Assembly (NCBI RefSeq): GCF_011100465.1
Contig: NZ_CP049740.1
Location: 248,001-312,000, forward strand
Source: Jeotgalibaca arthritidis
Lineage (GTDB): Bacteria > Bacillota > Bacilli > Lactobacillales > Aerococcaceae
Direction of reading: 5' to 3'
DNA: 64,000 nt
Part shown: positions 44,681-54,103 of the stretch, piece after piece
Position numbering within the stretch: the stretch's first letter is position 1
How the letters are laid out: each line of letters starts with the position of its first letter
Program-made: the position numbers and the translations under genes
The notes under the pieces: generated by a model
Database searches by the model: none
The model's input: only the letters and a program-made list of their open reading frames with translations
What the model was told of the DNA's origin: nothing

Positions 44681-44709
44681 TTGACTTTCTATCTACTAGA
44701 AAATAGATT
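44681..44709 (+). promoter_or_regulatory. Promoter of the mgtC-like gene
   Basis: TTGACT, 17 bases, TAGATT; about 30 bases before the ATG. Confidence 0.6.
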
Positions 44710-44739
44710 AGAATAAATAGAAAGAAGGGAGCATCGCTG

Positions 44740-45441
44740 ATGTATGATTTAAACTATGTTGAAGTGACTATTCGTTTAGTCATTGCTATTATGATCGGAG
44801 CAGCGATTGGTATGGAACGCGAGACTAACCACCAATCTGCGGGACTACGAACGAATATTGTCGTTTGCGTTTCTGCTTGTTTGCTAACCATTATCCAAAA
44901 AGAAACCTCTTATATGGTCATTCGAATGAGCATGGAGAATCCTGATTTACAATCGGTTTTGTCAACTGACTTTACACGATTGACTGCTCAAATCGTTAGT
45001 GGTATTGGTTTTCTTGGAGCTGGTGCTATTTTAACAACACGCTCGGATACCGTTTCAGGCTTGACGACGGCAGCAACGATTTGGGGCGTCGCAGGTCTAG
45101 GTATTGCAGTTGGTATGGGCTTATACTATTTAGCAATTGTTACCTGCGTTATTTTATTAATTGTCTTATATGTTTTAAAACGCATTGTAAAAATTGGAGA
45201 GCTATTCCAACTTGATATAAAGGTTACTGACCGATCTGCCATTGAAAAATTCAATCAGTTTTTCAAAGACCATAACTTAAAAACAACCGATGAAGATTTT
45301 AAAATGCTAAAGACAACAGAAGGCGTTATTTTTCATCTCAATTATAAAATTTATATCCCCCACTCTGTTAATCATAATGATATGATTGAATCCTTTTTAA
45401 AACTGAGTGACAGTATAATCGAAATTTCATTTCAAGACTAA
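44740..45441 (+). CDS. MgtC/SapB family membrane protein
   Basis: 233 residues. Four to five N-terminal helices carry the family signatures IGAAIGMERE and SGIGFLGAGAIL followed by GLTTAATIW. A C-terminal ACT-like cytoplasmic domain covers about 150-233. Such proteins modulate ATP synthase or magnesium adaptation in other bacteria; the exact role here is unknown. Monocistronic with its own promoter and terminator. Confidence 0.88.
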   Translation: MYDLNYVEVTIRLVIAIMIGAAIGMERETNHQSAGLRTNIVVCVSACLLTIIQKETSYMVIRMSMENPDLQSVLSTDFTRLTAQIVSGIGFLGAGAILTTRSDTVSGLTTAATIWGVAGLGIAVGMGLYYLAIVTCVILLIVLYVLKRIVKIGELFQLDIKVTDRSAIEKFNQFFKDHNLKTTDEDFKMLKTTEGVIFHLNYKIYIPHSVNHNDMIESFLKLSDSIIEISFQD

Positions 45442-45472
45442 AACGATTGCACGTTTGAGTGATCGTTTTTTG
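45440..45472 (+). terminator. Terminator of the mgtC-like gene
   Basis: AAACGAT arms with the complementary ATCGTTTT and T-run directly after the stop codon. Confidence 0.7.
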
Positions 45473-45531
45473 TTTGGGCTCAAATGGTCGTTACAACGAA
45501 TTTATGCGTTTTGTACGTTACATTTGATAAT

Positions 45532-45567
45532 AAAAAAAGCCGGAACGATTAAACGTTCCGACTTTTC
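45532..45567 (-). terminator. Terminator of the rpiA-pdp operon
   Basis: CGGAACG (45541-45547) pairs with CGTTCCG around ATTAAA; the flanking A-run becomes a T-run on the minus strand. Confidence 0.85.
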
Positions 45568-45574
45568 CGACTAA

Positions 45575-46876
45575 TTATTCTGTGATTGTTTCATGAATCA
45601 ATGTTGGTTCAACTGATGTTGATGAAAATTTGTAGGCTTGATGAACTAGCGATTCTGCTTCTGAGAAATCTTTATCATTAGCATATAGTGTCACTAGAAG
45701 ATCACCTTTAGCAACTTTTTCGCCTACTTTTTTATGAAGCATTAAACCAGCTGCTAAATCAATTTCCGATTCTTTAGTTGCGCGGCCAGCACCTAGTGAC
45801 ATAGCTGCAACACCAATCGCATCGGCATCAATTTCAGCGACGTAACCACTTTCTTCGGCATAAACCTCTTTCTTATCTTTCGCTTGTGGCATCAAGCTGT
45901 AGTCATTGACTACTTCTGGATTACCATACTGAGCAGCAATAAATTCCTTAAACTTCTCAAGCGCTTCGCCGTTATGAAGTTTTTCTTTTAGCAACTCTCG
46001 TGCCTCTTCCAAGCTAGTCGCTTTTTCACCCAAATAAACCATTTGAGCGCCTAATTCTAAACATAGCTCCTCCAAATCGGCAGGGCCTTGACCTTTTAAT
46101 GTTTCAATAGCCTCTTCGATTTCAAGGGTGTTTCCTACTGCATAGCCTAATGGTTGGCTCATATCTGAAATAATTGCCATCGTATTACGACCTGCTAGGT
46201 TTCCAATTGCTACCATTGCATGGGCCAATTCTTCTGCATCTTCAATGGATTTCATAAAGGCACCTGCCCCAACTTTAACGTCAAGGACAATTGCATCAGC
46301 ACCAGCTGCAATTTTTTTACTCATAATTGACCCTGCGATTAACGGCAATGAATTAACCGTTCCTGTTACATCACGCAAGGCATATAGTTTTTTATCAGCT
46401 GGGCACAGATCGCCAGATTGACCAATTACAGCTACTTTATTTTTGTTAACAAGTTCAATAAAGTCTTCTTCAGAAATTTCAATTTTAAATCCCGGAATAG
46501 ATTCTAATTTATCAAGCGTTCCACCAGTATGACCTAAACCACGGCCACTCATTTTAGCAACTGGTACGCCTAAACTTGCTACTAACGGTGCTAAGACAAG
46601 GGTTGTTGTATCGCCAACACCACCGGTTGAGTGTTTATCAACTTTAATGCCATCGATTTCTGATAAATCAATTTGGTCACCTGATTCAGCGATTGCCATT
46701 GTGAATTCCACACGTTCGCGGTCCGTCATATCTTGAAAATAAACAGCCATTGCGAATGCACTCATTTGATAATCGGGAACAGAACCATCTGTATAACCTT
46801 CAATTAAAAAGCGAATTTCTTCCTTTGTTAGCTCTTTTCCTTCTTGCTTTTTAATAATTAAATCAACCATTCTCAT
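45575..46876 (-). CDS. pdp: Pyrimidine-nucleoside phosphorylase
   Basis: 433 residues. Contains [20 protein letters not shown] and [18 protein letters not shown], the phosphate and pyrimidine binding signatures of thymidine/pyrimidine phosphorylases. It cleaves uridine and thymidine to base and (deoxy)ribose 1-phosphate. It lies 14 bases after rpiA, linking nucleoside salvage to ribose phosphate metabolism. Confidence 0.95.
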   Translation of the reverse strand: MRMVDLIIKKQEGKELTKEEIRFLIEGYTDGSVPDYQMSAFAMAVYFQDMTDRERVEFTMAIAESGDQIDLSEIDGIKVDKHSTGGVGDTTTLVLAPLVASLGVPVAKMSGRGLGHTGGTLDKLESIPGFKIEISEEDFIELVNKNKVAVIGQSGDLCPADKKLYALRDVTGTVNSLPLIAGSIMSKKIAAGADAIVLDVKVGAGAFMKSIEDAEELAHAMVAIGNLAGRNTMAIISDMSQPLGYAVGNTLEIEEAIETLKGQGPADLEELCLELGAQMVYLGEKATSLEEARELLKEKLHNGEALEKFKEFIAAQYGNPEVVNDYSLMPQAKDKKEVYAEESGYVAEIDADAIGVAAMSLGAGRATKESEIDLAAGLMLHKKVGEKVAKGDLLVTLYANDKDFSEAESLVHQAYKFSSTSVEPTLIHETITE

Positions 46877-46890
46877 GTCTGCTATTCCTC

Positions 46891-47568
46891 CTATCGATTT
46901 GCTTCTTTAACGGTGACACCATCTACCGAACCAATTAAAACTGTATTTACACAATCAATAAAGAGGCCGTGTTCGACAACACCTGTCATACCGTCTAATT
47001 CGATTGCTAAGGCAGCAGGATTTTCAATTTGTCCAAGGTGAAGATCAATAATATAGTTTTCTTCATCCGTTAAATAAAGGCTGCCATCATCATGTTTACG
47101 AAATGTTGGCTTGTAACCTTTCGTTTCAAAACGATTGAATACTTGTTGTGAGCCGTATTTTACAACTTCAATGGGAAGTGGGAATTGACCTAATTTTTCA
47201 ACCATTTTACTGTCATCCACAATCCAAATCACTTTTTTAGAGTGGTTGGCAACAATTTTTTCATAAAGATGAGCGGCACCGCCACCTTTAATCCCTTGGA
47301 AATCATCACTGATTTCATCTGCGCCATCAACGGTTACATCAATCGATGCTACTTCATCAACGCTCTTTAATGGAATACCCAAGCCTTCAGCCTGTTCTTT
47401 TGTTCGAATGGAAGTTGTTACAGCTACAATATCAAGGCCTTCTTCCTTCATTCGTCTACCGATTTCTTCAACAAAATAGTAAGCTGTTGAGCCTGTTCCC
47501 AAACCAACAATCATACCGCTTTCTATATAGTCTGCTGCTTTAATACCAACTGCTTTTTTGAGTTCCAT
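46891..47568 (-). CDS. rpiA: Ribose-5-phosphate isomerase A
   Basis: 225 residues: [18 protein letters not shown] at the start, [10 protein letters not shown] with the catalytic acids, and [15 protein letters not shown]. It interconverts ribose 5-phosphate and ribulose 5-phosphate. First gene of a two-gene operon with pdp. Confidence 0.96.
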   Translation of the reverse strand: MELKKAVGIKAADYIESGMIVGLGTGSTAYYFVEEIGRRMKEEGLDIVAVTTSIRTKEQAEGLGIPLKSVDEVASIDVTVDGADEISDDFQGIKGGGAAHLYEKIVANHSKKVIWIVDDSKMVEKLGQFPLPIEVVKYGSQQVFNRFETKGYKPTFRKHDDGSLYLTDEENYIIDLHLGQIENPAALAIELDGMTGVVEHGLFIDCVNTVLIGSVDGVTVKEANR

Positions 47569-47739
47569 ATGCCACCTATTCCTTCATGCTTATTATTGAT
47601 TTTATTATAGCATAGCCATCATTCTTTTTAGAGTTAAACAACATGAGAGATTGATGAGTTTATCCATGATAACAGATTCATTAAATCCAGCTTTTTTTCT
47701 GCTATAATGACTGTGACTTAAGCAGAAAGAGGTGACCTC

Positions 47740-48420
47740 ATGGCGGATACATTTCGCAGTGTTTTTGATATTATCGGACCAATTATGGTAGGTCCTTCAA
47801 GCTCACACACAGCTGGAGCATTGATGCTCGGTAAAGCAGCGTCACAATTATTTCAATTGCAAGCTAAAAAAGTAACCATCCACTACTATGAATCCTTTGC
47901 TGAAACACACTTAGGACATGGGACGGACTTTGCTATATTAGGTGGGATTCTCGGTCTATCAACAGAAGATCCTATGCTCCCCCACTCATTAAAGATGGCA
48001 GAATCACAACACATTGATGTCCAGTTTATTGAAGAAAAAGGACCTTCTCCAGTTGGTCATCCTAATACAGCGACCATGATTTTAGAACGAGAAGACAGAC
48101 GCATTTCAGCTACAGGTTGTTCCATCGGTGGTGGCTCAATCCAATTGAATGAAGTAGAGCTTGATCAGATTAACATGACCATTGATGGCTATTTGCCCTT
48201 ATATTTTATTAAACAAAATAATCTCCATAATGACTTGTATACAATGGATGACTGGTACGCCTTCTTTGATCACTATAACTATAAATTATCAGACATTCGT
48301 ATTTTTCAAGAAAATGAGGTTGAATGGGTTGTTCTTTATATGGAGACCGCTCCATCAAGTCAGATGATGACAGACATTAACGACCTTATTTTTGTAGAGG
48401 AAGCCATTTTAATTAGTTAG
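47740..48420 (+). CDS. sdaAB: L-serine dehydratase, beta subunit
   Basis: 226 residues. SVFDIIGPIMVGPSSSHTAGA is the diagnostic start and SPVGHPNTA follows in the middle; the C-terminal part is an ACT-like domain. With SdaAA it forms the iron-sulfur enzyme that deaminates serine to pyruvate. A TATAAT at 47703-47708 is its likely -10 box. Confidence 0.95.
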   Translation: MADTFRSVFDIIGPIMVGPSSSHTAGALMLGKAASQLFQLQAKKVTIHYYESFAETHLGHGTDFAILGGILGLSTEDPMLPHSLKMAESQHIDVQFIEEKGPSPVGHPNTATMILEREDRRISATGCSIGGGSIQLNEVELDQINMTIDGYLPLYFIKQNNLHNDLYTMDDWYAFFDHYNYKLSDIRIFQENEVEWVVLYMETAPSSQMMTDINDLIFVEEAILIS

Positions 48421-48430
48421 GAGAATAAGC

Positions 48431-49318
48431 ATGTATCAATCTATTGAAGCCTTAGTCGCAGATGCACAACTCAAACAGCTGCCTATTTCTGAATTAATGG
48501 TTCAACAAGAGATGGCTACATCGCATCGCTCGCGAGAAGAAATTTGGGAACAAATGCGCCGTAACTATCGTGTTATGAAAGACGCCGTTGAAAAAGGACT
48601 AACAGGAGACGGTGTGTTTTCACCAACTGGCCTAACTGGTGGCGAGGCAGTGAAGCTACAACGTTACCGCCAAAAAGGGAAGACACTCTCTGGCAATGAC
48701 CTGCTCTTAGCGGTTGAAAATGCCATTGCGACAAACGAAGTGAATGCCTCTTTAGGTATCATTTGTGCCACCCCAACAGCTGGCTCATCGGGTACCCTAC
48801 CCGGTGTCATGTTTGGGATAAAAGATAAGCTAGAATTAAGCGAAGATCAAATGGTACAAATGTTATTTTGTGCGAGTGGATTCGGGATGGTAGTTGCTAA
48901 CCAAGCGATGATTTCAGGGGCTGCTGGCGGTTGCCAAGCAGAAGTTGGGAGTGCCTCAGGAATGGCTGCAGCTGCTGCTGTAGAAATTGCTGGTGGTAGC
49001 CCGAACGAAGCTTCGGAAGCCTTTGCGATGGCTATTAGCAACTTACTCGGTCTTGTTTGCGATCCCGTTGCTGGTCTTGTAGAAATTCCTTGTGTGAAAC
49101 GTAATGCTATCGGTGCTGCTAACGCTTTATTATGTGCTGATATGGGACTGGCTGGTTTAACCAATAAAATCCCTGCGGATGATGTTATTGATGCCATGAG
49201 ACGAGTTGGCAAAAGCCTTCCGCCATCATTAAGAGAAACTGGTCTAGGCGGATTAGCTGCTACTCGAGAAGGTATGAAACTGAAAATGCAGATTTTTGGA
49301 ACTGAAATTAAGATTTAA
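48431..49318 (+). CDS. sdaAA: L-serine dehydratase, alpha subunit
   Basis: 295 residues. It contains ICATPTAGSSGTLPGVMFG, GAAGGCQAEVGSASGMAAAA and LVCDPVAGLVEIPCVKRNA, with the Cys residues that hold the 4Fe-4S cluster. Ten bases after sdaAB; the pair is an operon. Confidence 0.96.
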   Translation: MYQSIEALVADAQLKQLPISELMVQQEMATSHRSREEIWEQMRRNYRVMKDAVEKGLTGDGVFSPTGLTGGEAVKLQRYRQKGKTLSGNDLLLAVENAIATNEVNASLGIICATPTAGSSGTLPGVMFGIKDKLELSEDQMVQMLFCASGFGMVVANQAMISGAAGGCQAEVGSASGMAAAAAVEIAGGSPNEASEAFAMAISNLLGLVCDPVAGLVEIPCVKRNAIGAANALLCADMGLAGLTNKIPADDVIDAMRRVGKSLPPSLRETGLGGLAATREGMKLKMQIFGTEIKI

Positions 49319-49557
49319 GTGTTTTTGAAAATAATTAGCGAAATTGTTATTAATCGTTTTATTTATGTGATAGGATAATTTTCGCATTAAATTATTGCGT
49401 ATAATGGATCGTGGATTAGACTAGGACACAGTTCACTTCAACCGATCGCGAGAAAAATTTTGTTTGCCATCCATACAAAAGCAGACGCAGCTCAAAAAGC
49501 ATAATAAAAATAGGAGCCGGAATTTTTCCGGGCTCCTATTTTTTTCACACTCATTTT
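49319..49557. other. Convergent intergenic region with bidirectional terminator
   Basis: No gene. AATAGGAGCCGGAA/TTCCGGGCTCCTATT at 49505-49545 is a strong hairpin with A and T ends that can stop both sdaAA and potD transcripts. Confidence 0.8.
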
Positions 49558-50628
49558 TTAATTTCTAAACATTTTCACTTCTAGGAACAAGTCATTGTAA
49601 ATACCTAATAACTCAGCGCCTAAGTTTTCGTAAACTTCCATATGAGCGACATCTTCATCTGATGGATAAAAGTTTTCGTCTTCAACAACTTCTGGATCCA
49701 TCAATGACAGAGCTGCCTCGTTTGGTGTCGAATAGCCAACATAGTCAGCATTAACTGCAGCATTTTCTGGATCGAGCATAAAGTTGATGAAGGCATATGC
49801 ACCTTCAACGTTACGTGCTGTTTTTGGAATAACAATGTTATCAAACCACAAGTTTGTTCCTTCTTCTGGAATCACATAATGGAGGTTTTCATTTTCCCAT
49901 AGCATTTCACTTGCCTCACCAGAAAAGGTTACCGCAATTGCTGCTTCTTCTTGAATCATATACATTTTGATTTCGTCAGCTACAATCGCCTTCACATTAG
50001 GTGTCAATTCTTTTAAGTATTCAGCAATACTTTCTAAAATTTCAGGGTCCTTCTCGTTCAACGAATAGCCCTGACTTTGTAAACCTAGACCCATGATTTC
50101 ACGGGCGCCATCAATGAGCATTAATTTATGACGGTATTCTTCATTCCATAAATCGTTCCACGATTCAGGTGCTTGATCAATAAATTTGTCATTATAAACA
50201 ATGCCTAATGTCCCCCAGAAATAAGGAATAGAGTAACGGTTCCCCTCATCAAAACTTAAATCTAAGAAACGGTCACCAATGTTCTCTAGCCCATCGATTT
50301 TAGCGTGATCAAGTTCCAACAACATGTCTTCTTCAATCATCTTATCAATCATATACTCAGATGGTACCGCAATATCATACGATGTTCCACCTTGGTTAAT
50401 CTTCGTATACATGGCCTCATTCGAATCAAAGGTCTCATAAGACACTTTATAGCCTGTTTCTTCTTCAAACTGACTAATGAGTTCTGGTTCAATATAATCG
50501 CCCCAGTTGTAGATTGTTAGCGTGTTATCACCTGTAAAGCCTTGTGATCGGTTTAAGTAATCAATCCCAAAAGCTAGGCCTAAACAAACCAGTAAAATCG
50601 TCCCCATGCTAATAACCAATCGCTTCAT
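49558..50628 (-). CDS. potD: Spermidine/putrescine-binding protein PotD
   Basis: 356 residues. An N-terminal hydrophobic anchor (LVISMGTILLVCLGLAFGI) precedes the mature start TLTIYNWGDYIEPELIS. Typical inner blocks are IPYFWGTLGIVYND and LWFDNIVIPKTARN. The anchor lacks a proper lipobox, so it may be membrane-tethered rather than a lipoprotein. It overlaps potC by one base. Confidence 0.95.
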   Translation of the reverse strand: MKRLVISMGTILLVCLGLAFGIDYLNRSQGFTGDNTLTIYNWGDYIEPELISQFEEETGYKVSYETFDSNEAMYTKINQGGTSYDIAVPSEYMIDKMIEEDMLLELDHAKIDGLENIGDRFLDLSFDEGNRYSIPYFWGTLGIVYNDKFIDQAPESWNDLWNEEYRHKLMLIDGAREIMGLGLQSQGYSLNEKDPEILESIAEYLKELTPNVKAIVADEIKMYMIQEEAAIAVTFSGEASEMLWENENLHYVIPEEGTNLWFDNIVIPKTARNVEGAYAFINFMLDPENAAVNADYVGYSTPNEAALSLMDPEVVEDENFYPSDEDVAHMEVYENLGAELLGIYNDLFLEVKMFRN

Positions 50629-51467
50629 TAATTGATCACCTCGCTTTGGCTAAAGGTCATTGCTTTTATTTCTTTTTCTTTTTTCTTTTGTCCAGAAAGT
50701 TGGATAACGTTATAGCCTAATACAAGTAATAAGGTAAAGATAAACATCAACGCACTTAGGGCATTAATTTCTAAACTAACGCCTCGACGAGCTCTTGAGT
50801 AAATCTCAACAGCTAACGTACTAAAGCCATTCCCTGTTACAAAGAACGTTACCGCAAAGTCATCTAACGAGTATGTAAAGGCCATGAAGAAGCCACTTAA
50901 AATACCTGGTGTAATTGACGGTAACAAAATGCGGGTAAGCACTTGCCATGAATTGGCACCTAAATCTTGGGCTGCGCTAATCATTGAATCTTTCATCTCA
51001 TAAAGTTTTGGCAATACCATTAAAACAACAATTGGAATAGAAAAGGCAACATGAGCCAATAGAACAGACGTAAAACCGAGTGAAAAGCCAACAATTGTAA
51101 ATAAAATCAATAAGCTGGCACCAATAATAACGTCTGGAGATACCATCAAAATATTATTTAAGCTCAGTAAGGCTTGTCTTGTCTGTCTCTTTTTAGTGTA
51201 GTAAATATAAATGGCACCAAATGTCCCGATAATAGTCGCTAATAAAGATGACAATAACGCAACTAATAAGGTGTTTAAAACAATCCCGATTAATCGTTTG
51301 TCTTCAAATACAGCTTGGTAGTGTTCCCAAGTAAAACCTGTAAATTCATTCATTGTTCCACCCTCGTTAAAAGAGTAGAAAATTAAATAGAAAATGGGCA
51401 AGTATAAAACAAGGAAAACGGCTACTAAAAATAAGTTATTCCATTTTGAGTTACTTGATACTTTCAC
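50628..51467 (-). CDS. potC: Spermidine/putrescine permease PotC
   Basis: 279 residues with six membrane helices and the EAA loop MISAAQDLGANSWQVLTRIL that contacts the ATPase. It overlaps potB by 17 bases. Confidence 0.95.
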   Translation of the reverse strand: MKVSSNSKWNNLFLVAVFLVLYLPIFYLIFYSFNEGGTMNEFTGFTWEHYQAVFEDKRLIGIVLNTLLVALLSSLLATIIGTFGAIYIYYTKKRQTRQALLSLNNILMVSPDVIIGASLLILFTIVGFSLGFTSVLLAHVAFSIPIVVLMVLPKLYEMKDSMISAAQDLGANSWQVLTRILLPSITPGILSGFFMAFTYSLDDFAVTFFVTGNGFSTLAVEIYSRARRGVSLEINALSALMFIFTLLLVLGYNVIQLSGQKKKEKEIKAMTFSQSEVIN

Positions 51468-52281
51468 TTTGTTTTACGCCTCGCTTTCCATTCTTTTCAC
51501 CTGTTAATCGCATAATGATAAACATGGAAATAATTAAGATGACACCAATAGTTGATCCCATCCCCCAGTTTTGAGTCACTAAGAAATGTTGTTCAACTGC
51601 TGTTCCTAGCGTAATCACTCGGTTACCACCGATTAAACGAGTCAACATGAAGAGTGATAGTGATGGAATAAAGACTGCTTGTACCCCACTTCTAACTCCT
51701 CTTAAGCTTAATGGAAAAATCACGCGTTTAATGGTTTCCCAACGTGTCGCTCCTAAGTCATAACTCGCCATTTCGAGTGATGGATTAATCTCTTGGATAG
51801 AGTTGAAAATAGGTAAAATCATAAATGGTAATTCAATATAAGCTGCTACAAATAGGAAGCTAAAGTCCGTAAATAAAATCTGGTAAGGTCCGATTCCCAT
51901 AAAACCAAGGAAGTTATTAACCGTACCACTTTGGCTGAAAATCCCAATAAAGGCATAAGCTTTTAGCAACAGGTTAATCCATGTTGGTAAAATGATTAAG
52001 GATAACCACATTTGTTTATGTTTCGTACGACTTAAAAATAAAGCCGTTGGATAACTAATTAAAAACGTAATCAGCGTAATTAAAAAGGCATAGAAAAATG
52101 AATTTAATGTCATTGCCAAATAGTTGCCTGATTGAAAATAAGTGGCATAGTTGGCCAGTGTGAACTGCCCTGAAATATCAAAAAATGATTGGTATAAAAT
52201 CAATAACATTGGTGCAATAACGAACAGCACTAGCCATACAATATAGGGTACGGAGAACCATCCTTTTGAAGTTTTTGTCAT
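51451..52281 (-). CDS. potB: Spermidine/putrescine permease PotB
   Basis: 276 residues, six helices, EAA loop LEMASYDLGATRWETIKRVI. Partner of PotC in the inner membrane. Confidence 0.95.
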   Translation of the reverse strand: MTKTSKGWFSVPYIVWLVLFVIAPMLLILYQSFFDISGQFTLANYATYFQSGNYLAMTLNSFFYAFLITLITFLISYPTALFLSRTKHKQMWLSLIILPTWINLLLKAYAFIGIFSQSGTVNNFLGFMGIGPYQILFTDFSFLFVAAYIELPFMILPIFNSIQEINPSLEMASYDLGATRWETIKRVIFPLSLRGVRSGVQAVFIPSLSLFMLTRLIGGNRVITLGTAVEQHFLVTQNWGMGSTIGVILIISMFIIMRLTGEKNGKRGVKQSESIK

Positions 52282-52293
52282 CTATGCTCCCCC

Positions 52294-53382
52294 CTATGCT
52301 TCATAGCTTTCAAGTCGAGCATCAAACTCTTCTTCTGTTTCACCTAAGCGCATAACGTGGATGTCTTGCGGTTCAAAATAAAGACCGACATCTTGTCCGA
52401 TTTGAGCTTTCTTAGTGGAATGAACCATCCATTCGTTGCCATCTTTATCATAACCAACGATTTCATAGTGAACCCCTCTAAAGAGTTGACTATCAACATT
52501 GATAACAATTTTACCTTTTTCTACCGATGTCAGTTCCAAATCTTCTGGACGAATAACGATTTCAATACGCTCTCCAGCAGTAATCCCTGCATCCGCACAT
52601 TCAAATTCTTTACCGACAATCTTAACTTTGTAGTCTTCTACCATCGTTCCAGCAACAATGTTACTTTCACCAATAAAGTCTGCAACAAAGCGGTTAATTG
52701 GCTCATCGTAAATATCTACTGGCGTTCCACTTTGGACAATTTTCCCTTTATCCATAACAAAAATCCAATCACTCATCGCCAATGCTTCTTCCTGATCGTG
52801 CGTAACGAAAATAAAGGTAATGCCCAAACGACGTTGGAGTTCACGTAATTCGTATTGCATATCAGTTCGTAATTTCAAGTCAAGTGCTGACAATGGTTCG
52901 TCTAATAATAACACTTCAGGCTCGTTAACAATCGCACGCGCAATGGCAACACGCTGCTGCTGTCCACCAGACATTTCACGAATTTCACGATTTTCATAAC
53001 CTGACAATTGAACCATTTTCAAAGCATCTTTTACTTTTTGTTGAATATCTGCTTTTGATAATTTTTTCAAAGATAAACCAAAAGCAATGTTGTCAAATAC
53101 ATTCATATGCGGGAAAAGAGCATAATCTTGAAATACTGTATTGACCTTACGTTTATTAGGCGGTACGTCATTCACACGCTCACCATTAATCTTAATCGTC
53201 CCATTCGTTGCTTCAGTAAAACCTGCAATTAAACGTAAAATGGTTGTTTTACCACAGCCAGATGGCCCTAATAGAGTATAAAACTTCCCTTTTTCAATTT
53301 CAAAGTCAATGTCGTGTAAGACGACATCGTCATCATATGATTTATTAATACCTTCAAAGACGATGTTGATATTATTTGTCAT
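52294..53382 (-). CDS. potA: Spermidine/putrescine ABC ATPase PotA
   Basis: 362 residues. Walker [10 protein letters not shown], signature [14 protein letters not shown], Walker [12 protein letters not shown] and a C-terminal TOBE-like regulatory domain (about 245-340). It is the energy-giving subunit of the polyamine importer. Confidence 0.97.
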   Translation of the reverse strand: MTNNINIVFEGINKSYDDDVVLHDIDFEIEKGKFYTLLGPSGCGKTTILRLIAGFTEATNGTIKINGERVNDVPPNKRKVNTVFQDYALFPHMNVFDNIAFGLSLKKLSKADIQQKVKDALKMVQLSGYENREIREMSGGQQQRVAIARAIVNEPEVLLLDEPLSALDLKLRTDMQYELRELQRRLGITFIFVTHDQEEALAMSDWIFVMDKGKIVQSGTPVDIYDEPINRFVADFIGESNIVAGTMVEDYKVKIVGKEFECADAGITAGERIEIVIRPEDLELTSVEKGKIVINVDSQLFRGVHYEIVGYDKDGNEWMVHSTKKAQIGQDVGLYFEPQDIHVMRLGETEEEFDARLESYEA

Positions 53383-53408
53383 TTACTACACCTGCGCTTT
53401 CTAAAAGT

Positions 53409-53951
53409 TTATAAATATGAATCTGTTACAACTAAAAGAACTTTAGTTGTCTGTTTAGATGCGTTACAAATATGGTGAGACTCTGTTGCCTCGTAATAAA
53501 AAGACTGACCCTTCTTCACTTGATAATGCTGATCACCGATAACTAATTCAAGCGTTCCAGCCAAAACATAGCCAAAGGTCTCTGATAGAGACGGTGGAAA
53601 TTGTTTAAATTCACCTTTCTCCTTTAATGTTATCATAACCGGCTCCATTTCCTTATCATTTGAATCGGAAATCAACCATGTCATCGCATAGCCCTTCTCA
53701 TCATCTTCAAAAACGGTCACATCATTCTTACTATAAACCACTGACTGACCTTCCTTATCAGAATCAAAGAATTCTTTCGGTGTCGTTCCTAGTACTTCCA
53801 ACACATCAAAAAATGTTTCCATTGATGGGGAGCTTAAATTATTTTCTAATTGGGAGATATACCCTTTGGTTAGATCAGTACGCTCACCTAATTCTTCTTG
53901 CGTTAGATTTTTTTGAAGACGTAACTGTTTTAACTTTTTACCGATTTCCAA
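53409..53951 (-). CDS. XRE-cupin regulator of the pot operon
   Basis: 180 residues: HTH at 6-60 (NLTQEELGERTDLTKGYISQ) and a cupin at 110-178 (GYVLAGTLELVIGDQHYQVK). PuuR-like proteins of this type sense polyamines. It lies 26 bases upstream of potA and on the same strand, so it is probably the first gene of the polyamine-uptake operon and its repressor. Confidence 0.85.
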   Translation of the reverse strand: MEIGKKLKQLRLQKNLTQEELGERTDLTKGYISQLENNLSSPSMETFFDVLEVLGTTPKEFFDSDKEGQSVVYSKNDVTVFEDDEKGYAMTWLISDSNDKEMEPVMITLKEKGEFKQFPPSLSETFGYVLAGTLELVIGDQHYQVKKGQSFYYEATESHHICNASKQTTKVLLVVTDSYL

Positions 53952-54053
53952 GGTAAACCCTCTTTTCTCGTTTATTAGTTTACTAATACTAATCTTTAAG
54001 TTTAGGCACGAGTAAAATTATAATCGTATTTTCAAAAAATACAAGCCTTAACA

Positions 54054-54092
54054 AACAAAAAAACCAAAACGAGTATCAACTTGTTTTGGTTT
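54054..54092 (-). terminator. Terminator after the two-domain ABC ATPase
   Basis: AAACCAAAAC pairs exactly with GTTTTGGTTT, with a T-run on the minus strand, twelve bases after the stop. Confidence 0.85.
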
Positions 54093-54103
54093 GCTTGATT
54101 TGA